The notes below the pieces were generated by a model. It did not search any database. It saw only the letters and a program-made list of their open reading frames with translations, and had not been told where the DNA came from. 64,000 nucleotides of DNA from Knoellia koreensis (GTDB lineage: Bacteria; Actinomycetota; Actinomycetes; Actinomycetales; Dermatophilaceae): the NCBI RefSeq assembly GCF_013041615.1, contig NZ_JABEPQ010000001.1, forward strand, positions 736,976 to 800,975. Reading direction: 5' to 3'. Each line of letters starts with the position of its first letter. Within the stretch, counting starts at the first letter, position 1. Below are positions 8,750 through 17,436 of this stretch, one piece after another. Both the position numbers and the translations under genes were made by a program.

Positions 8750-8785
8750 CGCAGCCCGCGTTCACGGTCCCACCCCCCGGCGGAT

Positions 8786-8813
8786 CGGGGCGGCTGCTGG
8801 CTCAACCGCCCCG
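8786..8813 (+). terminator. Hairpin after the GAF-ANTAR gene
   Basis: CGGGGCGG (8786-8793) pairs with CCGCCCCG (8806-8813) around a 12-base loop. It sits 37 bases after the stop at 8749. There is no T-run, as is common for actinobacterial terminators. Confidence 0.5.
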
Positions 8814-8971
8814 ACCCTCCGGCGCGCTCCCGGTTGTCTCGTCAGGGGGCGACCAGCCCACACCTACCCGGCCGCTCCAGCGCTCATTCCCCCGAGTTTT
8901 GCCGGTTGCGCTGCAGGCGAGGGGGTAACTCCTTGGTGTCCAACCGCATTCGCCGCCAGCCGAGGGGATCC

Positions 8972-9646
8972 ATGAGCGCCCGGTCCGGAGTTCTTTTCGA
9001 CGTCGACGGCACCCTCGTCGACACGACCTACATCCACACGATCTGCTGGGCGCAGGCTCTTGCCGAGGCGGGCTTCCACCCACCCATGGCGCGCGTGCAC
9101 CGCGCGGTCGGCATGGGCGCCGACCTACTGGTGGGCCACGTCCTCGGGGCCGACCTCGACCCGTCGGTCGTGCAGTCCATCACCGATGGGCACGACGGCC
9201 GCTTCGAGCAGTGGTACGACGACGTGGTGCCACTGCCCGGTGCCCGCTCCCTGCTCGCACACTGCGCCGGCCGCGGCATGGCGGTCGTGCTGGCATCGTC
9301 GTCCAGCGCCAAGGACCTCGACGCCATGCGCCGAGCCCTCGGAGCCGACGCGTTCGTCACCGCGGCGACGTCGTCGCAGGACGCCGAGCAGTCCAAGCCC
9401 AGCCCGGACATCCTCGCCGCGGCGATCGACCAAGCGGGCCTGGACCCGGACCGCACGGTGGCCGTGGGCGACTCGGTGTGGGACGCCGAGGCCGCCAGCT
9501 CGATCGGTGTCGAGTTCGTCGGGGTCGAGTCCGGCGGCTACAGCCGCGCCGAACTGCAGGACGCCGGCGCGGTCCACGTCGGGGCCGACCCACTGGCCCT
9601 GCTCGCCGCGTTCGCGCGGACGCCGCTCGCCCGCCTCGTCGGGTGA
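8972..9646 (+). CDS. HAD-superfamily phosphatase (phosphoglycolate-phosphatase-like)
   Basis: A 224-residue haloacid-dehalogenase hydrolase. Motif I is FDVDGTLVD near the N-terminus, with the two catalytic aspartates; motif II serine is in LASSS; motif III lysine is in SKPSPD; motif IV is GDSVWDAEAA. An alpha-helical cap follows motif I, as in subfamily IA phosphatases such as beta-phosphoglucomutase and Gph. Substrate unknown. ATG at 8972 has GAGGGG upstream. It stands alone on the plus strand between the GAF-ANTAR gene and a minus-strand operon. Confidence 0.85.
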   Translation: MSARSGVLFDVDGTLVDTTYIHTICWAQALAEAGFHPPMARVHRAVGMGADLLVGHVLGADLDPSVVQSITDGHDGRFEQWYDDVVPLPGARSLLAHCAGRGMAVVLASSSSAKDLDAMRRALGADAFVTAATSSQDAEQSKPSPDILAAAIDQAGLDPDRTVAVGDSVWDAEAASSIGVEFVGVESGGYSRAELQDAGAVHVGADPLALLAAFARTPLARLVG

Positions 9647-9670
9647 GCCCCACTGACGGCGACCAGGCCG

Positions 9671-10510
9671 TCAGTCCACGTCGTGCGGGTGCCGCAGCAC
9701 GGCATACTCCCCCGCCCGCAGCTCTCCCCGCTCCCAGTCGATCTCGGCGACGTCACCGAGGTGCAGGTGCCGGTCGCTGCGGTGACAGGCCCGCAACAGC
9801 CAACGCACCAGTCGCGGCCCCTGGGGCGTGAGGGTGTAGCCGAGCTCCTGGCCGAGGTGGCGCGGTGAACAGATGACGTCGAGCACCCGCAACGGGCCGA
9901 GCCCGTCGCCGTGTCCGTGCTCGCGCCCACCGACACGTTCAGCGGTCACCTCGATGACCTCACCCAGCGCGCCGCCGTCGGACGTCAGAGCCCGCAGCGC
10001 CAGCAGCTCGCTCACCGTGTGCTGCCCGTCGCGCAGGGGGACCCCGATGCCGTCGGCCGGACGCAGGTCCGGGCGGTCGGGACGGTCCGGGTCGGACTCG
10101 CCACCCATGGCACCGGGGATGCGCGCCAGCACGTGCCTTCGCAACCACAGCTCCAACCGCTGCTCCTGCGCCAGGATGCGGCCTGCCCGCGTGTCGACGC
10201 GTACCGCGGAGTCGAGCCGCACGACGCGCTCGAGCGGGACCACCAGCTGGCGCGGTTCCGGCTCGGTGCGCAGCCGTCGCCAGGCGTCACCGAGCAGCCG
10301 CCCACCCCACCCGCCGAGACGGCCACCCAGGGCTGCCGGCCCGCTGAGGAACCCCACGACGAACAGTCCCTCGGGGGTCTCCTCGAGCGCGAGGTCGTCG
10401 ACGTTGCCCAGCAGCTGTCCCTGCTCCCCCACGATCTGGTGGTCGAGCAGGCGCAGCACCACACCGAACCGGTCGGCGTCGACCTCCCAGCCGCCCGTCG
10501 CCGGCGTCAC
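9671..10510 (-). CDS. PRC-barrel-like protein partnered with NRAMP-like transporter
   Basis: A 279-residue soluble protein without signal peptide or membrane segments. Two stretches look like PRC-barrel folds: an N-terminal DHQIVGEQGQLLGNVDDLAL and a C-terminal RHLHLGDVAEIDWERGELRA. The middle is charged and proline-rich. GTG at 10510 overlaps the stop of the transporter gene, so the two are translationally coupled. It may sense or modulate metal transport (inference from context). It is the last gene of the operon. Confidence 0.65.
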   Translation of the reverse strand: MTPATGGWEVDADRFGVVLRLLDHQIVGEQGQLLGNVDDLALEETPEGLFVVGFLSGPAALGGRLGGWGGRLLGDAWRRLRTEPEPRQLVVPLERVVRLDSAVRVDTRAGRILAQEQRLELWLRRHVLARIPGAMGGESDPDRPDRPDLRPADGIGVPLRDGQHTVSELLALRALTSDGGALGEVIEVTAERVGGREHGHGDGLGPLRVLDVICSPRHLGQELGYTLTPQGPRLVRWLLRACHRSDRHLHLGDVAEIDWERGELRAGEYAVLRHPHDVD

Positions 10511-11736
10511 TGCCCGGCTCCGGTGATGACCATGAGCGGGATCGCCGCCACGGACGCGACGACCACGAGGACGAGGTAGACGGTGCCGAGGCTGTTGGCG
10601 AGCCACCCGTTGACGTGTCGCCCCATGTAGGTGCGGTCGTTGGCCACGACGAGGATCGGCAGGTAGGTCAGCGGCAGGGCTATGGCGCTGAACACGACGC
10701 TGTACTCGGTGACCATGACCGGGTCGACGGTGGTGAGCAGGATGCCGACCGCCGCGATGCACGACAACACCACCACGACGTGGAACCGCGCGGCCCGCAA
10801 CGGCTCGACGAACTTGCCCCACTGCCAGCCGAAGTACTGCGCGATGCTGTAGCCGACCGACAGCCCGGTCTCGCAGGCCGCGCCGAAGGTTGCGGCGAAG
10901 AAGCCCAGCAACGCAAACGCGAGGGCGAGCTTGCCGCCTGCCACCACGACAGGCAGCGCCACCTGGCCCAGGGTCTCGACCTCGATGCCCCGCGGTAGGA
11001 GCACGGTGGCAGCGACCGCCGCGATCGACAGTGACAGCAGCCCACCCAGCGGGAAGCCGATGAAGACGTTGGCGCGCATGGTGCCGAGCTCGCGCGGAGT
11101 CCAGTGCTCCTCGATCCCGCCCGAGGAGAAGAAGAAGACCTCGTAGGGCGTCATGGCGGCTCCGAAGAGCGCTACGGCGTAGTAGGCGTAGACGGCCCAG
11201 TCCTCAGTCACGGGCACGCTGGGATGCATTGCGGCAGAGGCGAGCCCGCCCCAGTCCGGTCCCAGCTTCCACAGGGCGACCGCGAAGACGACGAGCGCAA
11301 GACCGGCCAGCCCGAACACGTTCTCCAGCACCGCGAACTTCACCCGCCACAGCACCAGCCACACGGCGACACCGACGACGGGCACCCACAGGAGGTGGCT
11401 CACGCTCGTCGCGAGCTCCAGGGCCAGGGCGACGCCCCCGATCTCGGCGGTGAGGGTGAGGAAGGTGACCGCCATCGAGCCGACGAGGTTGAGCAGGCCG
11501 GCCCGCGGCCCGAGGCGCTCACGGACGAGGTCGAAGGTCGCCCGCCCGCTCACGGCAGCGACGCGACCACTCATCTCGGCAAAGACGCAGATCCCCACGA
11601 CCCCGACGAGCACGACCCACGCGAGGCTCATTCCGAACCGGGCCCCGACCAGCGCGTTGGTGACGAGGTCACCGATGTCGACGAAGCCGCCGATCGCGGT
11701 GAGGATGCCCAAGGCAACCGCGAAGAGGCGCTTCAC
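10507..11736 (-). CDS. NRAMP-related metal transporter, divergent
   Basis: A 409-residue integral membrane protein with about 11 transmembrane segments and NRAMP-like order. The canonical metal site is altered: TM1 reads DIGD (residues 20-23) where NRAMP has DPGN, and TM6 reads AAMTPYE where NRAMP has MPH. The later helix ETGLSVGYSIAQY resembles the conserved NRAMP transport motif region. GTG at 11736 overlaps the lipoprotein stop. A change of substrate, for example magnesium instead of manganese or loss of ion coupling, is a reasonable inference but unproven. Confidence 0.78.
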   Translation of the reverse strand: MKRLFAVALGILTAIGGFVDIGDLVTNALVGARFGMSLAWVVLVGVVGICVFAEMSGRVAAVSGRATFDLVRERLGPRAGLLNLVGSMAVTFLTLTAEIGGVALALELATSVSHLLWVPVVGVAVWLVLWRVKFAVLENVFGLAGLALVVFAVALWKLGPDWGGLASAAMHPSVPVTEDWAVYAYYAVALFGAAMTPYEVFFFSSGGIEEHWTPRELGTMRANVFIGFPLGGLLSLSIAAVAATVLLPRGIEVETLGQVALPVVVAGGKLALAFALLGFFAATFGAACETGLSVGYSIAQYFGWQWGKFVEPLRAARFHVVVVLSCIAAVGILLTTVDPVMVTEYSVVFSAIALPLTYLPILVVANDRTYMGRHVNGWLANSLGTVYLVLVVVASVAAIPLMVITGAGQ

Positions 11737-12197
11737 CGCAGCGTCACCGCCGTCGCATCGAGGTCGTCGAGCACGGAGGACATCTGCTGCGTGGCCTGTT
11801 TGGCTGCGTCGACATCGTTGCGGGACAACGCGATCCGTCCCGATGCCGCGGCCTGCTCGGCACGGTCGAGGACGGGCAGCACTCGCGCGCGCACGGAATC
11901 GGCGCGCGGTTCCGGTGGGTCGAGTGCGGCGAATCCGTCGACCACCCCTGACATCGCGGTGTCGGCGTCCCCGACGAGGACCGAGGTGGCCGGACTCGGC
12001 GACCGCCCTCCGGCCCACTCCTGGAGTGCCAGTTGGATCGTGGCCAGGTTGCTCGTCGCCCCCGCCACCGAGGTCGACGCCTCCTCGCGGTATGCCGCGA
12101 GGTCGCCGGGACTGCCGCAGGCCACGAGCGCGGGGCTGGCCACCGCCAGGACGACGAGCCCGAGTGCCGCGCGCCGTGACGCATTCACGTCGCCCAT
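11733..12197 (-). CDS. Small helical lipoprotein, unknown function
   Basis: 154 residues with a lipoprotein signal peptide ending in lipobox ALVAC (Cys27). The mature part is predicted mostly helical, Ala-rich and without cysteines, resembling small periplasmic four-helix proteins. ATG at 12197 begins one base after the stop of the upstream reductase, and its own stop overlaps the transporter start (GTGA). Position suggests a surface partner of the NRAMP-like transporter. I do not recognise a named family. Confidence 0.7.
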   Translation of the reverse strand: MGDVNASRRAALGLVVLAVASPALVACGSPGDLAAYREEASTSVAGATSNLATIQLALQEWAGGRSPSPATSVLVGDADTAMSGVVDGFAALDPPEPRADSVRARVLPVLDRAEQAAASGRIALSRNDVDAAKQATQQMSSVLDDLDATAVTLR

Positions 12198-12198
12198 G

Positions 12199-12837
12199 TC
12201 AGGCGATCGCCGGGTAGGAGTTCCCCCTGAGCAACCGCGCCAGGTGTGCGGCGTTCGCCGCTGCGGTCGCTGTCGTGCCTGCCGTCGACTTCGGTGTGCG
12301 GTCGAGGTCCTGGTAGTCGGTCTTGCCCATGGCCACACCATTCCAGTAAGTAACGCCCTGCGCAGGAATGGTGAACCCCACGTCGCTCAGCGACTGGTAG
12401 AGAATTCCGGTGATGTGGTGGGCCCCGTCCTCGTTGCCGACGACGACGGCGACCGCCACCTTCCCGAAGGTCAGCGGGCGTCCCTGGTCGTCGGTCTCCG
12501 ACAGCTCCGCGTCGAGCCGTTCGAGGATGCGTTGGGCGACGCTGGAGTGCTGGCCGAGCCACGTGGGGGTGGCGAGCACGAGGATGTCTGACTCGAGCAG
12601 CTGGGCCCGCAGCTGTGGCCAGGCGTCGCCATCCCCCATGTCCTTCTCGACGCCGGGCCTGATGTCGTAGTCCACGGCCCGCACCACGCTGCAAGTGACC
12701 CCGTGACCGCCGAGAGCGTCGAGGACCTGCCGGGCCAGCAGCTCGGTGCTCGACGGCGCAGGCGACGGTTTGAGAGAGCACGTGAGGGCCAGCGCCCGGA
12801 GCGGTTGGTCCTCGGCGTCCTGGGAGGTCGGAGTCAT
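12199..12837 (-). CDS. Flavodoxin-like NADPH-dependent FMN reductase
   Basis: A 212-residue flavodoxin-fold protein. The FMN phosphate loop is LTCSLKPSPAPSSTELL near residues 18-34, and ATPTWLGQHSS near residue 90 is the second flavin loop of this reductase family. It likely reduces flavins or quinones with NAD(P)H. ATG at 12837 has no Shine-Dalgarno; a GGGTAC -10 box ends 9 bases before it, so the transcript is probably leaderless. It heads the operon with the lipoprotein, NRAMP-like and PRC-barrel genes. Confidence 0.85.
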   Translation of the reverse strand: MTPTSQDAEDQPLRALALTCSLKPSPAPSSTELLARQVLDALGGHGVTCSVVRAVDYDIRPGVEKDMGDGDAWPQLRAQLLESDILVLATPTWLGQHSSVAQRILERLDAELSETDDQGRPLTFGKVAVAVVVGNEDGAHHITGILYQSLSDVGFTIPAQGVTYWNGVAMGKTDYQDLDRTPKSTAGTTATAAANAAHLARLLRGNSYPAIA

Positions 12838-12846
12838 ACCGATGAC

Positions 12847-12871
12847 GTACCCGCACGGCGGCGCTCCAAAC
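12847..12871 (-). promoter_or_regulatory. SigB/SigF-type promoter, leaderless
   Basis: Minus strand: GTTT at 12871-12868, 15-base spacer, GGGTAC at 12852-12847, then 9 bases to the ATG at 12837. This is a full match to the SigB/SigF consensus form GTTT-N15-GGGTA. The same arrangement occurs before the gene starting at 22204. Confidence 0.7.
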
Positions 12872-12882
12872 CGCTGCGACGC

Positions 12883-13947
12883 TCAGGCCATCGGGCGGCG
12901 TGAGACCGGTCCGTGCCGGAGCAGGTTGACCAGCTGCTCCGTCCAGCGACGCGGTCGCAAGGCAGCCGTCTCGGTCCCCGTCTGGGCAGCCATGCCTGCG
13001 ACGGCCTGGGTGAGCACGTCCCGCGGATCGTGCCGCGGCGACCACTCGAGCTCGCGCCGTGCCCGCTCGCTCGAGAGCACCGGGACATCCCACGCCATGT
13101 CGAGCCACCCGGGGTCGACCGGCTGCAGGCGCAGTCGCCAGGCCAGCGCGGCGAGCAGGCGCAGGGCCTGCCACGGCAGGTGCACCGGTGTGGCGTCCAG
13201 CGCCCGGGCGACGTCGGCCCTGGTCAGCACCGGTTCGGCAGCGAGGTTGAACGGGCCGGGCACAACGCCCTCCACGGCAGACACGATCCCGGCGGCGATG
13301 TCCTCGGTGTGCGTCACCTGCACCCGGAAGTCCCGGTCCAGAGGCAGCAGGGGCAGGTGGGCGACCAGCTGTGCGGGCAGCAGGCTCGGCAGGGTGTAGC
13401 GGTCGAGTGCGCCGCCGATGTCGCCGCGCGCGAACAGCGACGGACGGACCCTCGTCACGACCGGGCCGCTGTCGCCCTCGGCCTCGTGGGCGTCGAGCAG
13501 CTGTTCGGCGGCCGCCTTGTCGCGGCTGTAGGTGAGGTCGGCCGTGCCGCCCCTGGGCCATGTCTCGTCGACGGGTCCCGCACCACGCCCGGGCGAGTAG
13601 ACGCCGACGGACGAGACGTGCACGAGGTGGTGCACGCCTTCGGCGCGCGCCGCCCGGAGGACGGCGTCGGTGCCGCCGATGTCCAGGGCTTCGAGGTATG
13701 CCGTGTCGCGCGTCGGCTGGAAGCCCCACGCCGTGTGCACGACAGCGTCGGCGCCGGCGAGGACGGGCCGGAGCGCGCCCTGCGCGCCCCTCTTGCTCAG
13801 GTCGACGGCATACCAACGCAGGGTGTCGTCCGTGGAGGCACCGGGCACCCGGCGGGCGACGCCGCGCACCTCGTGCCCACGATCGAGGAGCTGGCGGGTG
13901 ACGACGGAACCGATGTTGCCGGTGGCGCCGGTCACGGCGACGATCAC
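12883..13947 (-). CDS. NAD-dependent epimerase/dehydratase family protein
   Basis: A 354-residue extended SDR. It opens with the dinucleotide motif VTGATGNIG, has HVSSVGVYSP in the active-site region and YSRDK as the Tyr-Lys pair. The C-terminal half is the variable substrate domain, so the sugar or lipid substrate cannot be read. GTG at 13947 overlaps the stop of the helical protein upstream. It is the last gene of a three-gene operon headed by an alcohol dehydrogenase. Confidence 0.85.
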   Translation of the reverse strand: MIVAVTGATGNIGSVVTRQLLDRGHEVRGVARRVPGASTDDTLRWYAVDLSKRGAQGALRPVLAGADAVVHTAWGFQPTRDTAYLEALDIGGTDAVLRAARAEGVHHLVHVSSVGVYSPGRGAGPVDETWPRGGTADLTYSRDKAAAEQLLDAHEAEGDSGPVVTRVRPSLFARGDIGGALDRYTLPSLLPAQLVAHLPLLPLDRDFRVQVTHTEDIAAGIVSAVEGVVPGPFNLAAEPVLTRADVARALDATPVHLPWQALRLLAALAWRLRLQPVDPGWLDMAWDVPVLSSERARRELEWSPRHDPRDVLTQAVAGMAAQTGTETAALRPRRWTEQLVNLLRHGPVSRRPMA

Positions 13948-14474
13948 GGCCGGTCCTCGACCGTGCGGTCCGGCAGCAGCACGTCTGGGGCCATGGCGAG
14001 CCGCATCTCCTCCAGCCGTTGCCGCTGGTCGTGCGCCCGCTGGAGCAGGCGGTCGAGGTGGGCCGCCGGAAGGCGGGCGTCCAGGTCGGCGAGGGTGCGC
14101 AACGACTCCCACACCAGCGCCTTGGCCTGCACCGCCGCGCTGAGCGCCTCGAGCTCCAGGTAGTCGGAGAGGCGAGACCGCTGGAGCAGGGAACCGTTGG
14201 GCTTCAGTCGTCCCGCCCGCTCGGCCAGCGCGACAAGGCGCTCCTGCCACGCCGACCGCTCGATGCCGAGGCTCACCATGACGGCGAGCAGGGCCGCTCG
14301 GTCCTCCGCCTCCTGGTCGGCGAGGGCGGTGAGCTCACGGCGCACGTGGGCGTCGCTCTGGCCCTGGGCTGACCTGCGGAAGAGGTCGAGTCCGCCCCTG
14401 GACGCGCTGTAGTGGTTGCGCAGGTATCGAGCCAGCGAGTCCGGTGGGCGCCGGACCTCTTGGCCGGCGCTCAT
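13944..14474 (-). CDS. Helical, ferritin-like hypothetical protein
   Basis: 176 residues, almost entirely helical and charged. The opening LARYLRNHYSASRGGLDLFR and repeated long amphipathic helices resemble ferritin-like or MiaE-like bundles seen in actinobacteria. I see no clear ExxH metal motif, so catalytic metal binding is not supported. ATG at 14474 overlaps the dehydrogenase stop (ATGA). Confidence 0.6.
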   Translation of the reverse strand: MSAGQEVRRPPDSLARYLRNHYSASRGGLDLFRRSAQGQSDAHVRRELTALADQEAEDRAALLAVMVSLGIERSAWQERLVALAERAGRLKPNGSLLQRSRLSDYLELEALSAAVQAKALVWESLRTLADLDARLPAAHLDRLLQRAHDQRQRLEEMRLAMAPDVLLPDRTVEDRP

Positions 14475-15673
14475 GCCGGCTGCGGCGCTGCGCCGGGACG
14501 CAGGACGACCTTGACGAAGCCGTCGCTCTTGGCCTGGAACTTCTCATACGCCATGGCCGCCTCCTCCAGCGGCAGGTGGTGGGAGGCGAAGTCGTCGACA
14601 CCGAGCGGGTCGGCATCGGTGAGCAGCGGCACGATCTGCGGAACCCAGCGCTTGACGTTGGCCTGGCCCATACGTAGCTGCACCTGCTTGTCGAAGAGCG
14701 TGAGCATCGGCATCGGATCGGTCTGCCCGCCGTAGACGCCGGAGATCGAGATGGTGCCGCCCCGCCGGACGGCGTCGATGGCGGTGCTCAGTGCGGCCAG
14801 CCGGTCGACACCAGCGTGCTGCATGAGCTTCTCCCCCACCGCATCCGGCAACAGGCCGGCCGCACGCTGCGCCACCTTGGCACCGGGGCTCCCGTGCGCC
14901 TCCATGCCCACGGCGTCGATGACCGCGTCGGCTCCCCGACCATGGGTGAGGTCTCGCACCATGTCACCCACCGAGTCGACGGAGTCGAGGTCGATGACGT
15001 CCACACCGCGGGCCCGGGCCCGGGCGAGGCGCTCGGGCACCCGGTCCACGCCGATGACGTGCTCGACGCCCCGGTGGCGGGCGATGCGGCAGGCCATGTC
15101 GCCGATCGGGCCGAGGCCCAGGACGAGCAGGGTCCCCTCCCGTGGGCACGCGGCATACTCCACGCCCTGCCACGCGGTCGGAAGGACGTCGGAGAGGAAG
15201 ACGAAACGGTCGTCCGGCGGGCCCTCCGGCACGACCACGTGGGTGTACTGCGCCTGCGGCACCCGCAGGTACTCCGCCTGCCCGCCAGGTATCTCGCCGT
15301 AGAGCTTGGAGTAGCCGAAAAGCGCTGCGCCCGTGTTGTATTCGCGCACCTGCGTGGTCTCGCACTGGCTTCCCAGGCCCTGCTCACACATCCAGCAGTG
15401 ACCGCAGCAGACCTGGAAGGGAACGACCACCCGGTCACCGCGGCGCAGCTCACCCGTGTCGCCGCCCACCTCCTCCACCACACCCATGGCCTCGTGACCG
15501 AGCACGTCACCGGGTGTCATGAAGGCACCGAGAACCTCGTAGAGATGCAGGTCGGACCCGCAGATGTTGGTGCTGGTCACGCGCACGATTGCGTCGGTCG
15601 GCTGCTCGATGACGGGGTCGGGAACGTCCTCGACTCGCACGTCGCGGCGGCCCTGCCAGGTCACGGCTCTCAC
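14471..15673 (-). CDS. Zinc-dependent alcohol dehydrogenase (formaldehyde dehydrogenase-like)
   Basis: A 400-residue MDR-family enzyme. Catalytic zinc ligands lie in NICGSDLH and GHEAMG; the structural zinc site is the cysteine cluster CCGHCWMCEQGLGSQC; the cofactor loop is VLGLGPIGDMA. The long insert after the Rossmann core matches glutathione-independent formaldehyde and related dehydrogenases. GTG at 15673 has GAGGAGC upstream. It heads an operon with the helical protein and the epimerase. Substrate uncertain. Confidence 0.88.
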   Translation of the reverse strand: MRAVTWQGRRDVRVEDVPDPVIEQPTDAIVRVTSTNICGSDLHLYEVLGAFMTPGDVLGHEAMGVVEEVGGDTGELRRGDRVVVPFQVCCGHCWMCEQGLGSQCETTQVREYNTGAALFGYSKLYGEIPGGQAEYLRVPQAQYTHVVVPEGPPDDRFVFLSDVLPTAWQGVEYAACPREGTLLVLGLGPIGDMACRIARHRGVEHVIGVDRVPERLARARARGVDVIDLDSVDSVGDMVRDLTHGRGADAVIDAVGMEAHGSPGAKVAQRAAGLLPDAVGEKLMQHAGVDRLAALSTAIDAVRRGGTISISGVYGGQTDPMPMLTLFDKQVQLRMGQANVKRWVPQIVPLLTDADPLGVDDFASHHLPLEEAAMAYEKFQAKSDGFVKVVLRPGAAPQPA

Positions 15674-15771
15674 GGTCAGCTCCTCGAGTGGTGGGGGTCT
15701 GTTCCTCTGCGTACCCGTCCACGGAGGGGGCCATGCACGCGAATGTCGTGACCGTGACGCACCATTGACGC

Positions 15772-16476
15772 ATGACGTCATCCCCCACCCCCTTGATCCG
15801 CACCGTCTTCAGTGAGCTGGCGGACCGGATCTACGGCGGCGACTCCACGCAGGACGTGCTGGACGACGCCGTGCACCTCACGGCTCGTCTCCTCCCTGGC
15901 GCCGACCACGTGTGCATCTCCACGCTGATGCCCGACCGCTCCCTGCTCACCCGAGCCGCGACGGACGAAGTCGCCCTGCACATGGACGCCCTGGAGACCG
16001 AGGCCCAGGAGGGGCCGTGCCTCGACGCCATCGAGGCGGATGCCGTCCAGCGCGACCCTGACATCGCCCGCAACACCCCGTGGCCGCGGCTCCAGCGGCT
16101 CGTCCTGGGACGCACCCCCGTGCGGGGCATGCTGGGCTACCGCCTGCTGACGGACACCGGCCAGCAGTCGGCGCTCGACATCTTCTCCGACCGCCCGGGC
16201 GTGCTCACCACAGACGTGGCCGACCAGGGCGCGCTCATCGCCTCCTTCGTGTCGGTCGCGCTCACCGCGGCCGGTCGCCGGGACACCGCCGATGACCTGC
16301 GCCGCGGTCTCGACGACGACCGCGAGGTCGGCAAGGCCGTGGGGCTGCTCATGGCCAGCCACCGCATCCCCGAGGAGCGAGCCATGGCCCTGCTCGAGGA
16401 GGTGTCCCGCACCACGGGCGAACGCTTGGCCGTGGTGGCTCGCGATCTCACGGAGCGTCACGGCCGTCAGAGCTGA
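15772..16476 (+). CDS. GAF and ANTAR domain protein
   Basis: 234 residues. The GAF domain spans roughly 20-165 and contains the EAQEGPCLDAIE motif shared with the paralogue at 17437. The ANTAR domain (REVGKAVGLLMASHRIPEERA, then ERLAVVARDLTE) closes the protein. Likely an RNA-binding antiterminator responding to a small molecule or redox cue. Its 3' end overlaps the convergent DUF72 gene by 29 bases. Confidence 0.87.
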   Translation: MTSSPTPLIRTVFSELADRIYGGDSTQDVLDDAVHLTARLLPGADHVCISTLMPDRSLLTRAATDEVALHMDALETEAQEGPCLDAIEADAVQRDPDIARNTPWPRLQRLVLGRTPVRGMLGYRLLTDTGQQSALDIFSDRPGVLTTDVADQGALIASFVSVALTAAGRRDTADDLRRGLDDDREVGKAVGLLMASHRIPEERAMALLEEVSRTTGERLAVVARDLTERHGRQS

Positions 16477-17290
16477 GTCGCTCGAGCAGCGCAACCGCGT
16501 CGTGGGGCGCGTGCCCCTCGGCGTCGTTGTCGAAGTACACGTGGACCGACTCGTGGTCGGTCAACCACCCGCGAACTCGACGTGCCCACTGGTCCAGCGA
16601 CCCGGCATACCCACTGCGGTAGAGGTCGGGGCGCCCGTGCAGGCGCACGTAACGGAAGTCCGCGGTGTCCGCGTCGACCCGCAGCAGCCCGGCGCCGTCG
16701 CTGAGGACCGTGGCCACGCCGTGCTCACGCAGCAGCCGCCTCGCAGCCGGGGTGTCGAAGCTCGGGTGCCTTGGCTCGAGGGCGTGCCGGATGCGGTGGT
16801 CGCCGGTGGCGTCGGTCACCGGCTCCTTCACGCGTGCATCATGGCGTCCCGCCAGGGCTGCAGCGCGAATCGTGGTGTGCGGCAACAGGTCCAGGAACGC
16901 CCCGACCCCTTCTCGGTCGAACTCAAGAGATGCGGGCAGCTGCCACAGGACAGGCCCGAGCCGGGGTCCGAGCAGCAGCGGACCGGACGCCCAGAAGTTC
17001 GCCAGGGCCTGCTCGACCTTGCCCAGGCGCAGCAGGTGGGTGATGTAGCGGCTGCCCTTCAGGGCGAAGTCCACCTGCGGGCGGACCTGCTGCGCCCACT
17101 TCTGGAACGACGAGGCCCGCTGCAGGGAGTAGAAGGTCGCGTTGACCTCGAGCGATGTCACGCGGTCGCCGAGGTGGGCGAGCTCGTCGCGGTGCCGCAG
17201 CCCGGGCGGAAAGAAGTCACCGCGCCAGGACGCATAGGCCCAGCCCGAGGTCCCCACCCGTGTGCCCGGTCCAGGGCTGCGCGCTGACAC
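16448..17290 (-). CDS. DUF72 family protein
   Basis: A 280-residue TIM-barrel protein of the YecE/DUF72 family; the function is unknown. Family features seen are the N-terminal GTSGWAYASWRGDFFP, VEVNATFYSLQ (here LEVNATFYSLQ) and RLHGR-x-LY in the C-terminal half. GTG start at 17290. It is a single gene, convergent with the GAF-ANTAR gene on its left and divergent from another GAF-ANTAR gene on its right. Confidence 0.88.
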   Translation of the reverse strand: MSARSPGPGTRVGTSGWAYASWRGDFFPPGLRHRDELAHLGDRVTSLEVNATFYSLQRASSFQKWAQQVRPQVDFALKGSRYITHLLRLGKVEQALANFWASGPLLLGPRLGPVLWQLPASLEFDREGVGAFLDLLPHTTIRAAALAGRHDARVKEPVTDATGDHRIRHALEPRHPSFDTPAARRLLREHGVATVLSDGAGLLRVDADTADFRYVRLHGRPDLYRSGYAGSLDQWARRVRGWLTDHESVHVYFDNDAEGHAPHDAVALLERLSSDGRDAP

Positions 17291-17436
17291 GGCGTCCCCC
17301 TACCCCGCAGCCGACCGAGAATGCGCTGCCGACCCCGGGTGCGGTCCCGCCGAAGGGGGCTACGCTCAGGGGTGCAGGGGACGGCGAGTCGAGCAACGGC
17401 GCAGCCGTATCCGGCGCGAGGGACGGAGCACCGAGC

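Noticed and set aside
12768-12800. GTTT-containing plus-strand promoter near 12768
   Set aside because: No GGGTA at the right distance; it is internal to the FMN reductase gene.
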